34,724 nucleotides of DNA from contig JADDOW010000071.1 of NCBI GenBank assembly GCA_016782225.1, forward strand, positions 7,119-41,842, given 5' to 3'. The stretch comes from Nitrososphaeraceae archaeon (GTDB taxonomy: Archaea; Thermoproteota; Nitrososphaeria; Nitrososphaerales; Nitrososphaeraceae). Every line of letters begins with the position of its first letter. Position 1 is the first letter of the stretch. The notes under the pieces are model-generated. The model searched no databases. It saw only the letters and a program-made list of their open reading frames with translations, and was not told where the DNA came from. Positions 7,939 through 15,454 of the stretch are shown here, in pieces. Position numbers and translations under genes: made by a program.

Positions 7939-7947
7939 TTTATTTAT
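7939..7947 (+). promoter_or_regulatory. TATA-like box before the His-rich unknown gene
   Basis: The sequence TTTATTTAT lies 25-29 bases upstream of the TTG start at 7968. This spacing fits leaderless transcription and supports the TTG start. Confidence 0.45.
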
Positions 7948-7967
7948 GTAATTAATGATATTATTCA

Positions 7968-8567
7968 TTGCTAAACAGACTTTTTTTTATTTACGTGGCA
8001 AAAAATGAGGACTGGAAACAGCTTTACAACGAGGATTGGGCTTATGTTTCATCTATGACCAGATTTTTCAAATTGTGGATAAAACATGAATTTCATGTGG
8101 ATGTGGCAATTGAATGCGATATATTGCCTGTAATACCTGGAAGAATTTTTGACAGGCCATCGATAGCTTATCTCTTAAAAGACCATTCGGAAAGAGGTAG
8201 ATCTATTTTCCACTTCTATCTCCCATACTTTAAGCCCATATTTACAGACTGTCGCCCAATAGATGCCTATCACTCAAACAATTTTGGAATTGTTACATGG
8301 CATCGACCTAAACCATTATATTTATCTTCTGATGAAAACGAAAAATATTTTGCAGACAATAATTGTGCTCAAATATCTCATGTTTTGTCACATGAATTTC
8401 TTCGGCGAAGTAACAAGAAAAGAAAAGCATATTTTGATGGTATTCACAAACTATGGGATCTCCATGTTAGAGGCACGGTACCGTTTTTATATTTTAATCG
8501 ACAGTTCAATAGGGTTTCGAGAAATGATGAATATCGCTATGTTACTATTGACCTAGCAAAACTTTGA
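7968..8567 (+). CDS. Unknown His/aromatic-rich protein
   Basis: I do not recognise this 199-residue protein. It is soluble-looking, with no signal peptide or membrane segment, and unusually rich in Phe, Tyr, Trp and His. A cluster CAQISHVLSHEFLRR (C133, H138, H142, E143), followed by H160 and H166, could bind a metal but matches no metalloprotease motif I know, and it is not HExxH. The start is TTG at 7968, because a stop lies four codons upstream and the next ATG (M30) would remove a well-packed N-terminus. A membrane protein gene begins 19 bases downstream on the same strand, so the two are probably co-transcribed. Confidence 0.65.
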   Translation: MLNRLFFIYVAKNEDWKQLYNEDWAYVSSMTRFFKLWIKHEFHVDVAIECDILPVIPGRIFDRPSIAYLLKDHSERGRSIFHFYLPYFKPIFTDCRPIDAYHSNNFGIVTWHRPKPLYLSSDENEKYFADNNCAQISHVLSHEFLRRSNKKRKAYFDGIHKLWDLHVRGTVPFLYFNRQFNRVSRNDEYRYVTIDLAKL

Positions 8568-8586
8568 TATCAATAGTATTGGAATA

Positions 8587-8874
8587 GTGGTTATCTCAAT
8601 GAATTCCCATTTGAAATATTATGATTACATGGTAAAAAGCGGAGCAGTAATTTCCACCATAGGAGTAATTATGTTGATTTTGTTTGGTTTGATTTTATTA
8701 ATATTTCCCGTAATAAAAACATGTGAAAAAAGTTGTGTTTATATTTCTACTGCGCCAGGACATATAAGGCAGATAATTAATCCTCTGTTTCTATTTATTT
8801 CATTGTTATTGATATCATTTGGAATATTTTCAATTAGATTCGGGAAATTGAAAACATTAAATCAAAGATTTTAA
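8587..8874 (+). CDS. Small two-helix membrane protein, unknown
   Basis: The product (95 residues from GTG 8587, or 91 from ATG 8599) has two hydrophobic segments, about residues 19-42 and 66-84. They are separated by a 22-residue loop that holds two cysteines (C46 and C50, in CEKSC). The C-terminus is basic (RFGKLKTLNQRF), so both ends are probably cytoplasmic and the cysteine loop external. No family is recognised. It follows the His-rich unknown gene closely and is followed by a zinc-ribbon protein. The three may form a small unit, which is inference from order and strand. Confidence 0.6.
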   Translation: MVISMNSHLKYYDYMVKSGAVISTIGVIMLILFGLILLIFPVIKTCEKSCVYISTAPGHIRQIINPLFLFISLLLISFGIFSIRFGKLKTLNQRF

Positions 8875-8960
8875 TGGTGATGGAATTATATGCGATTATT
8901 CAATTTTTTTTTGTCTTCATTAAATTAAAATGTGTGTCAATATAAATATAGTCTGTGTTT

Positions 8961-9215
8961 ATGATCAACCCATTTAAAAAGTGGAAACCAAAGGGTAAAA
9001 TGTATAGCTTTAGATGTACACAATGTGGCGATGCATTCATCTCCTCCCACAATCTTGATGCCCCTCTTTGCGGCACCTGTATCCAAAAAGTAAAATCCTT
9101 AGATTCAACTGTTGATAACGAAAAACAATGTTCTGAATGTGGCAATACAGGTGTAATTTATGGAAAGGACAGATGCCACGCTTGTTATTTCAATTTCAAA
9201 AGAAACAACAACTAA
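8961..9215 (+). CDS. Small protein with two zinc ribbons
   Basis: The 84-residue product (ATG 8961, or GTG 8955 adding two residues) carries two consecutive four-cysteine sites. The first is C19-C22 and C37-C40, and the second is C57-C60 and C72-C75. They sit in a TQCGD and SECGN context typical of treble-clef or ribbon zinc sites. The N-terminus is basic (FKKWKPKGK), which would suit nucleic acid or ribosome contact. The specific function is unknown. A TATA-like AT stretch lies at 8940-8949. GTG and ATG are both plausible starts. Confidence 0.65.
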   Translation: MINPFKKWKPKGKMYSFRCTQCGDAFISSHNLDAPLCGTCIQKVKSLDSTVDNEKQCSECGNTGVIYGKDRCHACYFNFKRNNN

Positions 9216-9411
9216 TTCTCAACCCAACAACTTGTTGACTTTTTTTAAGAGCATTGTAAAAGATGTTTTATATTAAAATTATTGTGTCATTAGATTATTG
9301 CAATTTCCTTCCAATGATAGGGGAAGGCATAAATAGATTCATCAATTGCACCAAAACACTGGTAATAGATTTTTTTTCAATAGTTGTTTGAGGTTAATTT
9401 GCGCATAATGT

Positions 9412-10305
9412 CTACTTTGTAATGATATAGTTTTGATCCTCTGAAATAAGAAAAGTGTGTTCTGCTTGGGATACAATTTTGTTGTTACCTTCTACAAGAA
9501 CTGGATATGATCTGATATTTTTCTTTTTCATTAAAAAATTTATCATATTATTTAGCAAAGTTTCATCATAGTCTTTAATTAGCCATCTTATAGCAAAAGG
9601 CAATGTTTTAAATCTATTCCACAGATAGGTAATAAAATCATCCAAATCTCTATCTTTAGCTGGTTTTCTAGAGACAATGGAGAAGATATTTTGAATTTTT
9701 CCTTCATAGACAATTCCTAAGCCATCCCTAGTTGTAACAAAAGGTTCAATAGCATACGCTTGATTATTAGCCAAAGAAAATGAAGATCCTATTGTCCTAA
9801 TATTTGGAATTGATTTTCCCGAATGTACAGTATATTGGTCTAATGAATGACCGCTTAAATTTTGGATAGGCTTCAAACCATTATGTAATATAGTATTTTC
9901 AATTGTTTTTCCTATGTCCCCAGATTTTGTATTAATTTTTGAAATTTTAATGGCTTCAGACAATGATAATTCAGCAACATCCACTAGATGATCATATTTT
10001 GAATCATACGAAATAGTGACTGCGGTATCGGCAATATATCCATTAATGTGTACACCCAAATCGATTTTGATTACATCGGTATCTTTGACTACAATTGGGT
10101 CTTGGGGTTCAGCAGTATAATGTGCGGCGATCTCATTTAAGCTTACATTTACAGGGAATGCAGGTTTTCCTCCAAGTAAAGTAATTTCATTTTCTATAGA
10201 TTCGCAAATCTCAAGCAGAGTTCTATCAACATGGTTTTTTTTGCGGGTGTTTTCTCTGACTGTTGAGGCAATTTTACCTGCAAGCATGTAATTTTCCAAC
10301 ATCAT
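9412..10305 (-). CDS. map: Methionine aminopeptidase, type II
   Basis: The 297-residue protein removes the initiator methionine from nascent proteins. All five metal ligands of the pita-bread fold are visible: D82 (KIDLGVH), D93 (YIADTAV), H153 (LSGHSLDQY), E187 (YAIEPF) and E282 (SQAEHTF). The substrate histidine H62 sits in EIAAHY. The insertion of about 60 residues between the last two ligands (residues 200-260) and the SGHSLDQY motif are typical of the archaeal/eukaryotic type II enzymes. Two adjacent ATG codons (10305, 10302) can start it. It stands alone, and a pentanucleotide repeat lies just upstream. Confidence 0.95.
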   Translation of the reverse strand: MMLENYMLAGKIASTVRENTRKKNHVDRTLLEICESIENEITLLGGKPAFPVNVSLNEIAAHYTAEPQDPIVVKDTDVIKIDLGVHINGYIADTAVTISYDSKYDHLVDVAELSLSEAIKISKINTKSGDIGKTIENTILHNGLKPIQNLSGHSLDQYTVHSGKSIPNIRTIGSSFSLANNQAYAIEPFVTTRDGLGIVYEGKIQNIFSIVSRKPAKDRDLDDFITYLWNRFKTLPFAIRWLIKDYDETLLNNMINFLMKKKNIRSYPVLVEGNNKIVSQAEHTFLISEDQNYIITK

Positions 10306-10330
10306 TAACTAAGGATATTACCGATATCAG

Positions 10331-10356
10331 ATAATATAATATAATATAATATAATA
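10331..10356. repeat. (ATAAT)5 pentanucleotide repeat
   Basis: Five perfect ATAAT copies and a partial one lie between map and tRNA-Pro, 25-50 bases before the map start. Parts of it resemble a TATA box for map, so copy number might affect promoter geometry. That last point is inference. Confidence 0.8.
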
Positions 10357-10432
10357 TTGAAAGTTGTTTTCTGCAACTTAAGTTATTTGAAAATAAGATT
10401 AAAATTAGACTGAAATTTCAGATTATAAAGAA

Positions 10433-10506
10433 GGGATCGTTGTCTAGCATGGTAGGATGCCAGCCTTGGGCGCTGGAGGTCGTCGGTTCAAATCCGGCCG
10501 ATCCCA
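10433..10506 (+). tRNA. tRNA-Pro(TGG), uninterrupted
   Basis: The acceptor stem pairs GGGATCG (10433-10439) with CGATCCC (10499-10505), and A10506 is the discriminator. The anticodon stem CCAGC/GCTGG encloses CT-TGG-GC with the anticodon at 10467-10469. The T arm CGTCGGTTCAAATCCGGC is regular. At 74 bases it is the only tRNA in the window without introns. CCA is not encoded. Confidence 0.95.
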
Positions 10507-10561
10507 TCCTGATGAATAAAGATTAGATAAAAATAAATGAATAATGTTGGAAATAATAAAA

Positions 10562-10966
10562 CTATACTCTTCTTCCTCTACGTCCACCAGGTTTTCTCGT
10601 TGTATCGTGTGGTACAGGTGTAACATCATCTATTCTTCCTATTCTGAATCCTGCTCTTGCTAAAGCTCTAATTGCAGCTTGAGCTCCAGGGCCTGGGATT
10701 CTAGCACCTACTCCACCTACAGCTCTAACCCTTATATGCAGAGCATTGATGCCTTTGGTTTTAGCAGCATCTGCAGCAGAAACAGCAGATTTCATAGCTG
10801 CGTAAGGTGAAGATTCGTAACGATCTGCTGTTACATGTCGCCCACCAGAGCTAATGGATATGGTTTCCGCACCACTTATATCAGTTATATGAACTAAAGT
10901 ATTATTGTAACTACTGAAAATATGGGCAACTCCCCACTTATATTGTGTAATTTCTTCTTGAGACAT
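10562..10966 (-). CDS. rps11: Ribosomal protein uS11
   Basis: The 134-residue protein is a full-length archaeal uS11. It has the [20 protein letters not shown]-terminus, the [10 protein letters not shown] and SPYAAM segments, and the highly conserved basic end [20 protein letters not shown]. It belongs to the small-subunit platform near the 3' end of 16S rRNA. It is transcribed alone here, away from the usual rpoD-rps13-rps4 cluster as far as visible. A TATA-like element at 10991-11000 gives it its own promoter. The gene converges on tRNA-Pro with 55 bases between. Confidence 0.97.
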   Translation of the reverse strand: MSQEEITQYKWGVAHIFSSYNNTLVHITDISGAETISISSGGRHVTADRYESSPYAAMKSAVSAADAAKTKGINALHIRVRAVGGVGARIPGPGAQAAIRALARAGFRIGRIDDVTPVPHDTTRKPGGRRGRRV

Positions 10967-10990
10967 TAATATAAAAAAATTTGTTCAACA

Positions 10991-11000
10991 CATTTAAAAA
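10991..11000 (-). promoter_or_regulatory. TATA-like box of rps11
   Basis: The minus strand reads TTTTTAAATG, centred 29 bases before the ATG at 10966. The spacing fits a nearly leaderless mRNA. Confidence 0.4.
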
Positions 11001-11005
11001 CCTTG

Positions 11006-12019
11006 TTAAGTTAAATGAGTAAAACCTTTGTTTTTCAATAACCTCTTTTGTTCATTGGGGTAGACCACAAAAACTTTGTTGCCCACTCCATGAACAACTC
11101 TCCCAATGATAAAAAAATCCAAGCAGTATTTTTTTACCAGATGATTAACTTTTATCATATTTTTTTTTGGAATCGTTCCGATTATATGATATTCCTCTCC
11201 TCCATAGAATATAAGATCATCTACACATAGGTTATTGATTGTTGAAAATTTGTTTAATTCTGGCGGAATGGGTATTTTATCCTTATATATCAACATATTG
11301 ACTTTGCTTTCTTTTGCCAACTCATATAACGATTTGGCAAGACCATCACTAGAATCTATTGAGGAAGAGAGATATTTAGATAACTTTAATCCAAATTTTA
11401 TTTGAGGGAACGGATTTAAAACAGATTCGATTGACTTCTTTTTGAACAAATTGTTAGGGCTTTTAGAATCGTTCAATAAAATCTTTAGGCCAGAAGAACT
11501 ATATCCAAATGGGCCTGAAACTATCACATAATCATCAATAATAGCACCATTTCTTCTAGGAACATTCAAATTATTGTTAGATAATCCCAACATACAACAA
11601 TCTATAATTAACTCTTTGGATTGGTTAATATCCCCACCAATTATAAAAAAGCCAAATTCCTTTGATGTTACTGAAAACCCTTTAATTATGTCGCGTACAT
11701 TCCTCTTATTTAAAGATAAGGGTATTCCTAAAGAAACTAATGCAACTACAGGCCTTATTCCTTTTGTACTCAAATCACTCAAGCAAGAAACTAGGGATTT
11801 TCTGGCTATTTGTTTGAATGTCATTTTAGGAGGAACATCTGTGTGTTCCACTAACATATCACATGTAGCAGCTAAAGAATAATCTTTATTTGGCTTTTTG
11901 ATTATCTTTTCTAATGAAACTATGGAAATATCGTCTTTACCAAATAAAGGCTCTAGATTAGTATTGCCCATTTTGGACATAATTAAACCCAGTATCTGTT
12001 TTTCATCAAATCCTTTCAT
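11006..12019 (-). CDS. thiL: Thiamine-monophosphate kinase (ThiL-like)
   Basis: The 337-residue protein has the AIR-synthase-related fold of ThiL, which phosphorylates thiamine monophosphate to the diphosphate cofactor. Visible features are the N-terminal LFGKDDISIVSL, the TCDMLVEHTDVP metal-binding region, FIIGGDINQS (the GGDxxxS site), VSGPFGYSSSGLKIL and the SSIDSSDGLAKSL motif near residues 220-232. It overlaps the end of the upstream phosphohexomutase gene by 14 bases, so the two are translationally coupled. The overall identity is weaker than in bacterial ThiL, but the motif order is right. Confidence 0.88.
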   Translation of the reverse strand: MKGFDEKQILGLIMSKMGNTNLEPLFGKDDISIVSLEKIIKKPNKDYSLAATCDMLVEHTDVPPKMTFKQIARKSLVSCLSDLSTKGIRPVVALVSLGIPLSLNKRNVRDIIKGFSVTSKEFGFFIIGGDINQSKELIIDCCMLGLSNNNLNVPRRNGAIIDDYVIVSGPFGYSSSGLKILLNDSKSPNNLFKKKSIESVLNPFPQIKFGLKLSKYLSSSIDSSDGLAKSLYELAKESKVNMLIYKDKIPIPPELNKFSTINNLCVDDLIFYGGEEYHIIGTIPKKNMIKVNHLVKKYCLDFFIIGRVVHGVGNKVFVVYPNEQKRLLKNKGFTHLT

Positions 12020-13328
12020 AGATTTCGTATATTTTATTATAGATTAATTTATATAGTGAGTTGGCACGATTTTTTTCCGATTCTAAAGATATTCTTAGCA
12101 CATGTTCTGTATTCGAAGCCCTAACAAGAACCCATGAATCATCATCAAGAATAAATTTATGGCCATCATCACTTAACATTGAGCTTGAATGAGGTTTTAG
12201 GGCTTTAGATATTTTTTCAAGCAGATCGTTTAAAATGATTTCAGGTTTAATTGGAAGTTTTGTTCTAATCTGCACATAATGTGAGGCTAAATCTAAACAC
12301 TCATCAATTACTTTTTGGTTTAATGAAGAAACTATTATACTAGCTAAAAGTCCATCCCTGCAAGATGTAAAGTTTGGCATAATAAAACCACCACTACTTC
12401 CTTCACCCCCAGTATCACCATTAACTTCAGATATTTTTTTTATGACATTAGATTCGCCAACCTTAGAATAAAATACTTCTCCGCCATGTTCTTTAATGTA
12501 TTTCTCAATAGAAATACTTGAATCTAAACTGATGACAAATTTTTTAGTTTTATTGTAAATTGCACCTGAGACACACAGTAAAAGAGTCAAGTCAGGACTA
12601 AGCCGTTCGGCCTTATTATTAACAATTACAAGCCTATCACCATCCATATCAAACGCAAATCCAAGATTTAATTTATTTAATTTAACTAACTCCCTCAACT
12701 CATCTAAATTGTTGGAAGTTGGGTCTGGGCCTCTTGAAGAAAAACCAAACTGATCATTTATGCTCAAGTATTTTATTTTGTATAGTTGGAACAACCTATT
12801 GACATAATTACAGGCAGCACCCCCTCCGAAATCAAAACCAACCCTAAAATCTGATTTGACATCGTTAGAAATTGGAACATAATGCGTTATATCGGCCAAA
12901 TAGGTTGAATGAATTTTATGATATTCGCCAGTACCGGAATACCCATGGATGGTATTTTTTAACATAAGATTTAATTCGTCTTCGAATAACCCTCTCCCAT
13001 TAACTAATAGTTTTAAACCATTCCATTCCATTGGATTATGAGATGCGGTAATCATTATTGAACCACTATATTTCCTGGATTCTCGGAATAATACAGGAGT
13101 GGGCGCTATACCCAAATCATAAACGTCTATTCCCTGCTCCAAAAGACAACCAATCACACTATCACAGATAATTTTTCCTGAGTGTCTACTGTCTCTAGCA
13201 ATAACACAAGATAATTGATCGAAATTATCATGAATATATGAACTAAAAAGTCTTGAGAATCTACTTATCTCCTGAAGGCTGAGATCGTCCCCGAATATTC
13301 CCCTAATTCCCGAAATAGAAACCTTCAC
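12006..13328 (-). CDS. Phosphoglucosamine/phosphomannomutase family enzyme
   Basis: The 440-residue protein is an alpha-D-phosphohexomutase. The phosphoserine loop TASHNP has S96, the metal loop is DMDGDR at 227-232, the sugar-binding loop is GGEGSSGG at 307-314, and a phosphate-binding RASNTEHVLRI lies near the C-terminus. The GGEGSSGG loop is like that of archaeal GlmM-type enzymes, which interconvert glucosamine-6- and -1-phosphate for UDP-GlcNAc, but mannose or glucose phosphate cannot be excluded. ATG at 13328 gives the standard start MKVSISGIRG. It is coupled to thiL. Confidence 0.93.
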   Translation of the reverse strand: MKVSISGIRGIFGDDLSLQEISRFSRLFSSYIHDNFDQLSCVIARDSRHSGKIICDSVIGCLLEQGIDVYDLGIAPTPVLFRESRKYSGSIMITASHNPMEWNGLKLLVNGRGLFEDELNLMLKNTIHGYSGTGEYHKIHSTYLADITHYVPISNDVKSDFRVGFDFGGGAACNYVNRLFQLYKIKYLSINDQFGFSSRGPDPTSNNLDELRELVKLNKLNLGFAFDMDGDRLVIVNNKAERLSPDLTLLLCVSGAIYNKTKKFVISLDSSISIEKYIKEHGGEVFYSKVGESNVIKKISEVNGDTGGEGSSGGFIMPNFTSCRDGLLASIIVSSLNQKVIDECLDLASHYVQIRTKLPIKPEIILNDLLEKISKALKPHSSSMLSDDGHKFILDDDSWVLVRASNTEHVLRISLESEKNRANSLYKLIYNKIYEIYERI

Positions 13329-13389
13329 AAAGTCAGTATAATAAATTCATTAATTTATTTTAATTGGAGACAAATAATAAAAATACAGA

Positions 13390-13800
13390 TCAGGAGAAAC
13401 GTGAACCTGTCAATATAACTTCGCATTGTTCACAGATACTTTTATCGATATTTGATTCTATACTGTGATGCACATCACAAATAATAAAAGTATAGCGCAT
13501 ATAATTACACAATTGAATGAATTTAGTCATAGTACTTGGTGCATATGCTTTATTCATAGAAAGATCTTTAGTTATATCACTTATCATTTTCATCACTTCA
13601 AAATTGTTTTCTAATTTTGTTACTAAAGACAAATCGCCTCTTGTTCCTCGTATATAATTACTAACAGCAGCTTGAGTAATACCTAAAAGTTTAGCGACAG
13701 TTTCTTCTTTAAGGCTATAATCTTGAATTAATTTTTTGGATAAAATAGCGCGAATAGCGGGAATCAAAGACTTGGATTCAATTTCAGAAGGCAATAGCAT
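13390..13800 (-). CDS. HTH transcriptional regulator with C-terminal cysteines
   Basis: Residues 32-52 (EETVAKLLGITQAAVSNYIRG) form a clear helix-turn-helix of the XRE/COG2522 type found in archaea. The C-terminal third has C98, C108, H111-H112, C123 and C126, the last two as CEQC, which could bind a metal. The overall length of 136 residues and the layout match a widespread family of archaeal regulators, often next to metabolic genes. The target is unknown. It lies just upstream of the phosphohexomutase-thiL operon on the same strand, with a gap of about 60 bases, so it could regulate that operon. That is inference. Confidence 0.82.
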   Translation of the reverse strand: MLLPSEIESKSLIPAIRAILSKKLIQDYSLKEETVAKLLGITQAAVSNYIRGTRGDLSLVTKLENNFEVMKMISDITKDLSMNKAYAPSTMTKFIQLCNYMRYTFIICDVHHSIESNIDKSICEQCEVILTGSRFS

Positions 13801-13881
13801 ACAAAATTTTTGAGTTTCTAATTATATAAGCATTGTTAATTTAAAAAACTAAAACATAAAAAATATTTGGGTGATATTGAA

Positions 13882-14175
13882 TTAGCCCTCTTCCCAGCCT
13901 TTATCAAAAACACCGTTTTTATGTAAAGGAACTGGTTGGCCTGAGGTATATTCTAAAGGTCTCATCCAGAAAATAGCATGAGTTGGACAAACACCTACAC
14001 ATGCACCATCAGATATGCATCTTTCTGGATAAAAGACAAATGCTTTGCCTCGTTTCCAACCTTCAACTGGTTTAACTCGAAGTACATCGGGACCTAATGC
14101 GGTACAAATTTCTACACAAAGTGCACACCCAATGCATCTTTGTTCATCAACATCTGGAAGTATAGCAATTGGCAT
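13882..14175 (-). CDS. Two-cluster ferredoxin with one Asp ligand
   Basis: The 97-residue protein has two iron-sulfur motifs. The first is complete, with C14, C17, C20 and C24 (CIGCALCVEIC). In the second the second cysteine is replaced by aspartate: C53, D56, C59 and C63 followed by Pro (CISDGACVGVCP). The same Cys-to-Asp change is known from Pyrococcus ferredoxin, where Asp can ligate the [4Fe-4S] cluster or allow a [3Fe-4S] form. It is probably a cytoplasmic electron carrier, possibly for enzymes such as the sulfite/nitrite reductase. The partner is not shown by the sequence. It is transcribed alone. Confidence 0.9.
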   Translation of the reverse strand: MPIAILPDVDEQRCIGCALCVEICTALGPDVLRVKPVEGWKRGKAFVFYPERCISDGACVGVCPTHAIFWMRPLEYTSGQPVPLHKNGVFDKGWEEG

Positions 14176-14272
14176 CTAATAATTCACTAATCGTTTTGTA
14201 ACCATAAAACTATTTAAACTATATGTCAATATCAAAACAGCGTTATATAAAGAAATAAAATAGGGAGGTGCT

Positions 14273-14491
14273 CTATTTTTTAGCACGCATTGTATCTACT
14301 TGACCGCTATGAAGCCAATCTTTTAGCTCATCATGCGATGGCTTTGTATCATGTTTTCCCTGCAAGTGAAGATGAAGCAACACATAATTTACTTGATTCA
14401 ATATAACCTTATTATCCTCGTCACCTTTACGAGCCTTTGTCTTTAATTCTTGTGGTACGGTTGCCCACCATTCCTCGAATGTTCTTACCAT
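14273..14491 (-). CDS. Small hypothetical protein, helical, unknown
   Basis: The 72-residue product starts with MVRTFEEWWATVP and is charged and probably all-helical. It has paired tryptophans at 8-9 and a His-rich middle (LLHLHLQGKHDTKPSH). No cysteine pairs, signal peptide or membrane segment is present. I do not recognise the family. It stands between the ferredoxin and the methyltransferase pair with about 100 bases on either side. A clean ATG start and amino-acid composition unlike a random AT-rich frame support its being real. Confidence 0.6.
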   Translation of the reverse strand: MVRTFEEWWATVPQELKTKARKGDEDNKVILNQVNYVLLHLHLQGKHDTKPSHDELKDWLHSGQVDTMRAKK

Positions 14492-14639
14492 TGAAAAATC
14501 AGCGCTAAGTTACTTTATAAATATTTTGAAGGTTAATAAAAAAAACTATATTAATATCTTAATTATTTATTAAAGTACATAATTACAAAAGTGAAATAAA
14601 AATACATATACCAAATGCTTGCTACAAAAATTTTATATT

Positions 14640-15452
14640 ATGACTTTTTCCATTTTAGACGTTATTAATGCCCAAAAAGAATTAAACAAATTTCGCCTAA
14701 ATAACAGTACAAATCATGAAAGATTTATTTTTCCGTTTCTTTGCGGTTCATATTTTACCTACAGAAAAATTGACGTCATAAGAATATTCGCAATAGCCAA
14801 AACAATATCAGAAAACCCAACATATTTAGATGTCGGATGCGGTTATGGTGACTTTTTAGAAAAAATTAGGGAATACATACCTAACGCAGAAGGTATTGAG
14901 AAAAGTGCAGAAATATTTTACAGTATAGGAAAAGCTAAGCCTGAATATATAAAAATTGCTGATGCATATAACGGCATTGACAAAAAATATGACATAATAT
15001 TCGTTGGATGGATGGAACCGGGGGTTGACTACAGAGACCAAATATCTGAATCTGCAAAATGCATAATTACAACTTTTGATAAAGGCGGACAATGTGGAAT
15101 AAATGGAGGTTGTGAGTTTGACGGTCATGGTTTTGACAAGATAGCAAGCTGGGTTACACCTTCATGGATTGACGTAAATACAGAGTTAATGAATAAATAC
15201 TATACAAACAACATAAAAGCTGAAAAAATTCAGGAGTTGAGACGTCTAAGAGGTGCCCATAACCTATGGTATGTGTACTGTAGACCAGAATTAAAAAACA
15301 TGCTAAAAATAGCTCTAGAAGAATTGAAAAGTAAAAACATCAAAGAAAAATACAAACATGAAGAAATTTTAGACGAATGTGGTTTTGCTCTTAATGAATC
15401 CCTTCCACTAAATCCGGATCTTTATTTATGGAAAATAAAAATTGAAGACTAA
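14640..15452 (+). CDS. SAM-dependent methyltransferase, copy 1 of a tandem pair
   Basis: The 270-residue protein has a class I methyltransferase core with motif I YLDVGCGYG at residues 62-70 and DIIFVGWMEPG around 118-128. The substrate is unknown. ATG at 14640 aligns with the start of the downstream paralogue, and a TTG at 14619 would add seven residues. The central part, 14710-15076, is identical base for base to 15528-15894 in the second copy, while the N-terminal 23 residues and much of the C-terminal third differ. A further conserved block, RGAHNLWYVYCRPELK, follows. The two genes are separated by two bases and must be co-transcribed. A TATA-like ATACATATA lies at 14602-14610. Confidence 0.85.
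   Translation: MTFSILDVINAQKELNKFRLNNSTNHERFIFPFLCGSYFTYRKIDVIRIFAIAKTISENPTYLDVGCGYGDFLEKIREYIPNAEGIEKSAEIFYSIGKAKPEYIKIADAYNGIDKKYDIIFVGWMEPGVDYRDQISESAKCIITTFDKGGQCGINGGCEFDGHGFDKIASWVTPSWIDVNTELMNKYYTNNIKAEKIQELRRLRGAHNLWYVYCRPELKNMLKIALEELKSKNIKEKYKHEEILDECGFALNESLPLNPDLYLWKIKIED
14710..15076 (+). repeat. 367-bp identical block, copy 1 (gene conversion tract)
   Basis: Every base matches 15528-15894 at an offset of 818. Divergence begins abruptly at both ends (first mismatches 14709/15527 and 15077/15895). The identity includes silent codon positions. Confidence 0.92.
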
Positions 15453-15454
15453 AA

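Noticed and set aside
10444-10629. Minus-strand reading frame across tRNA-Pro
   Set aside because: It mostly covers the tRNA gene and the end of rps11. Its protein-like text comes from tRNA sequence.
13882-14491. Ferredoxin and small unknown gene as one operon
   Set aside because: The gap of almost 100 AT-rich bases leaves room for a separate promoter, and no functional link is visible, so I kept them apart.
14619-14639. TTG start seven codons upstream for methyltransferase copy 1
   Set aside because: ATG at 14640 aligns with the start of copy 2 and lies at a better distance from the TATA-like box, so the upstream start is less likely.
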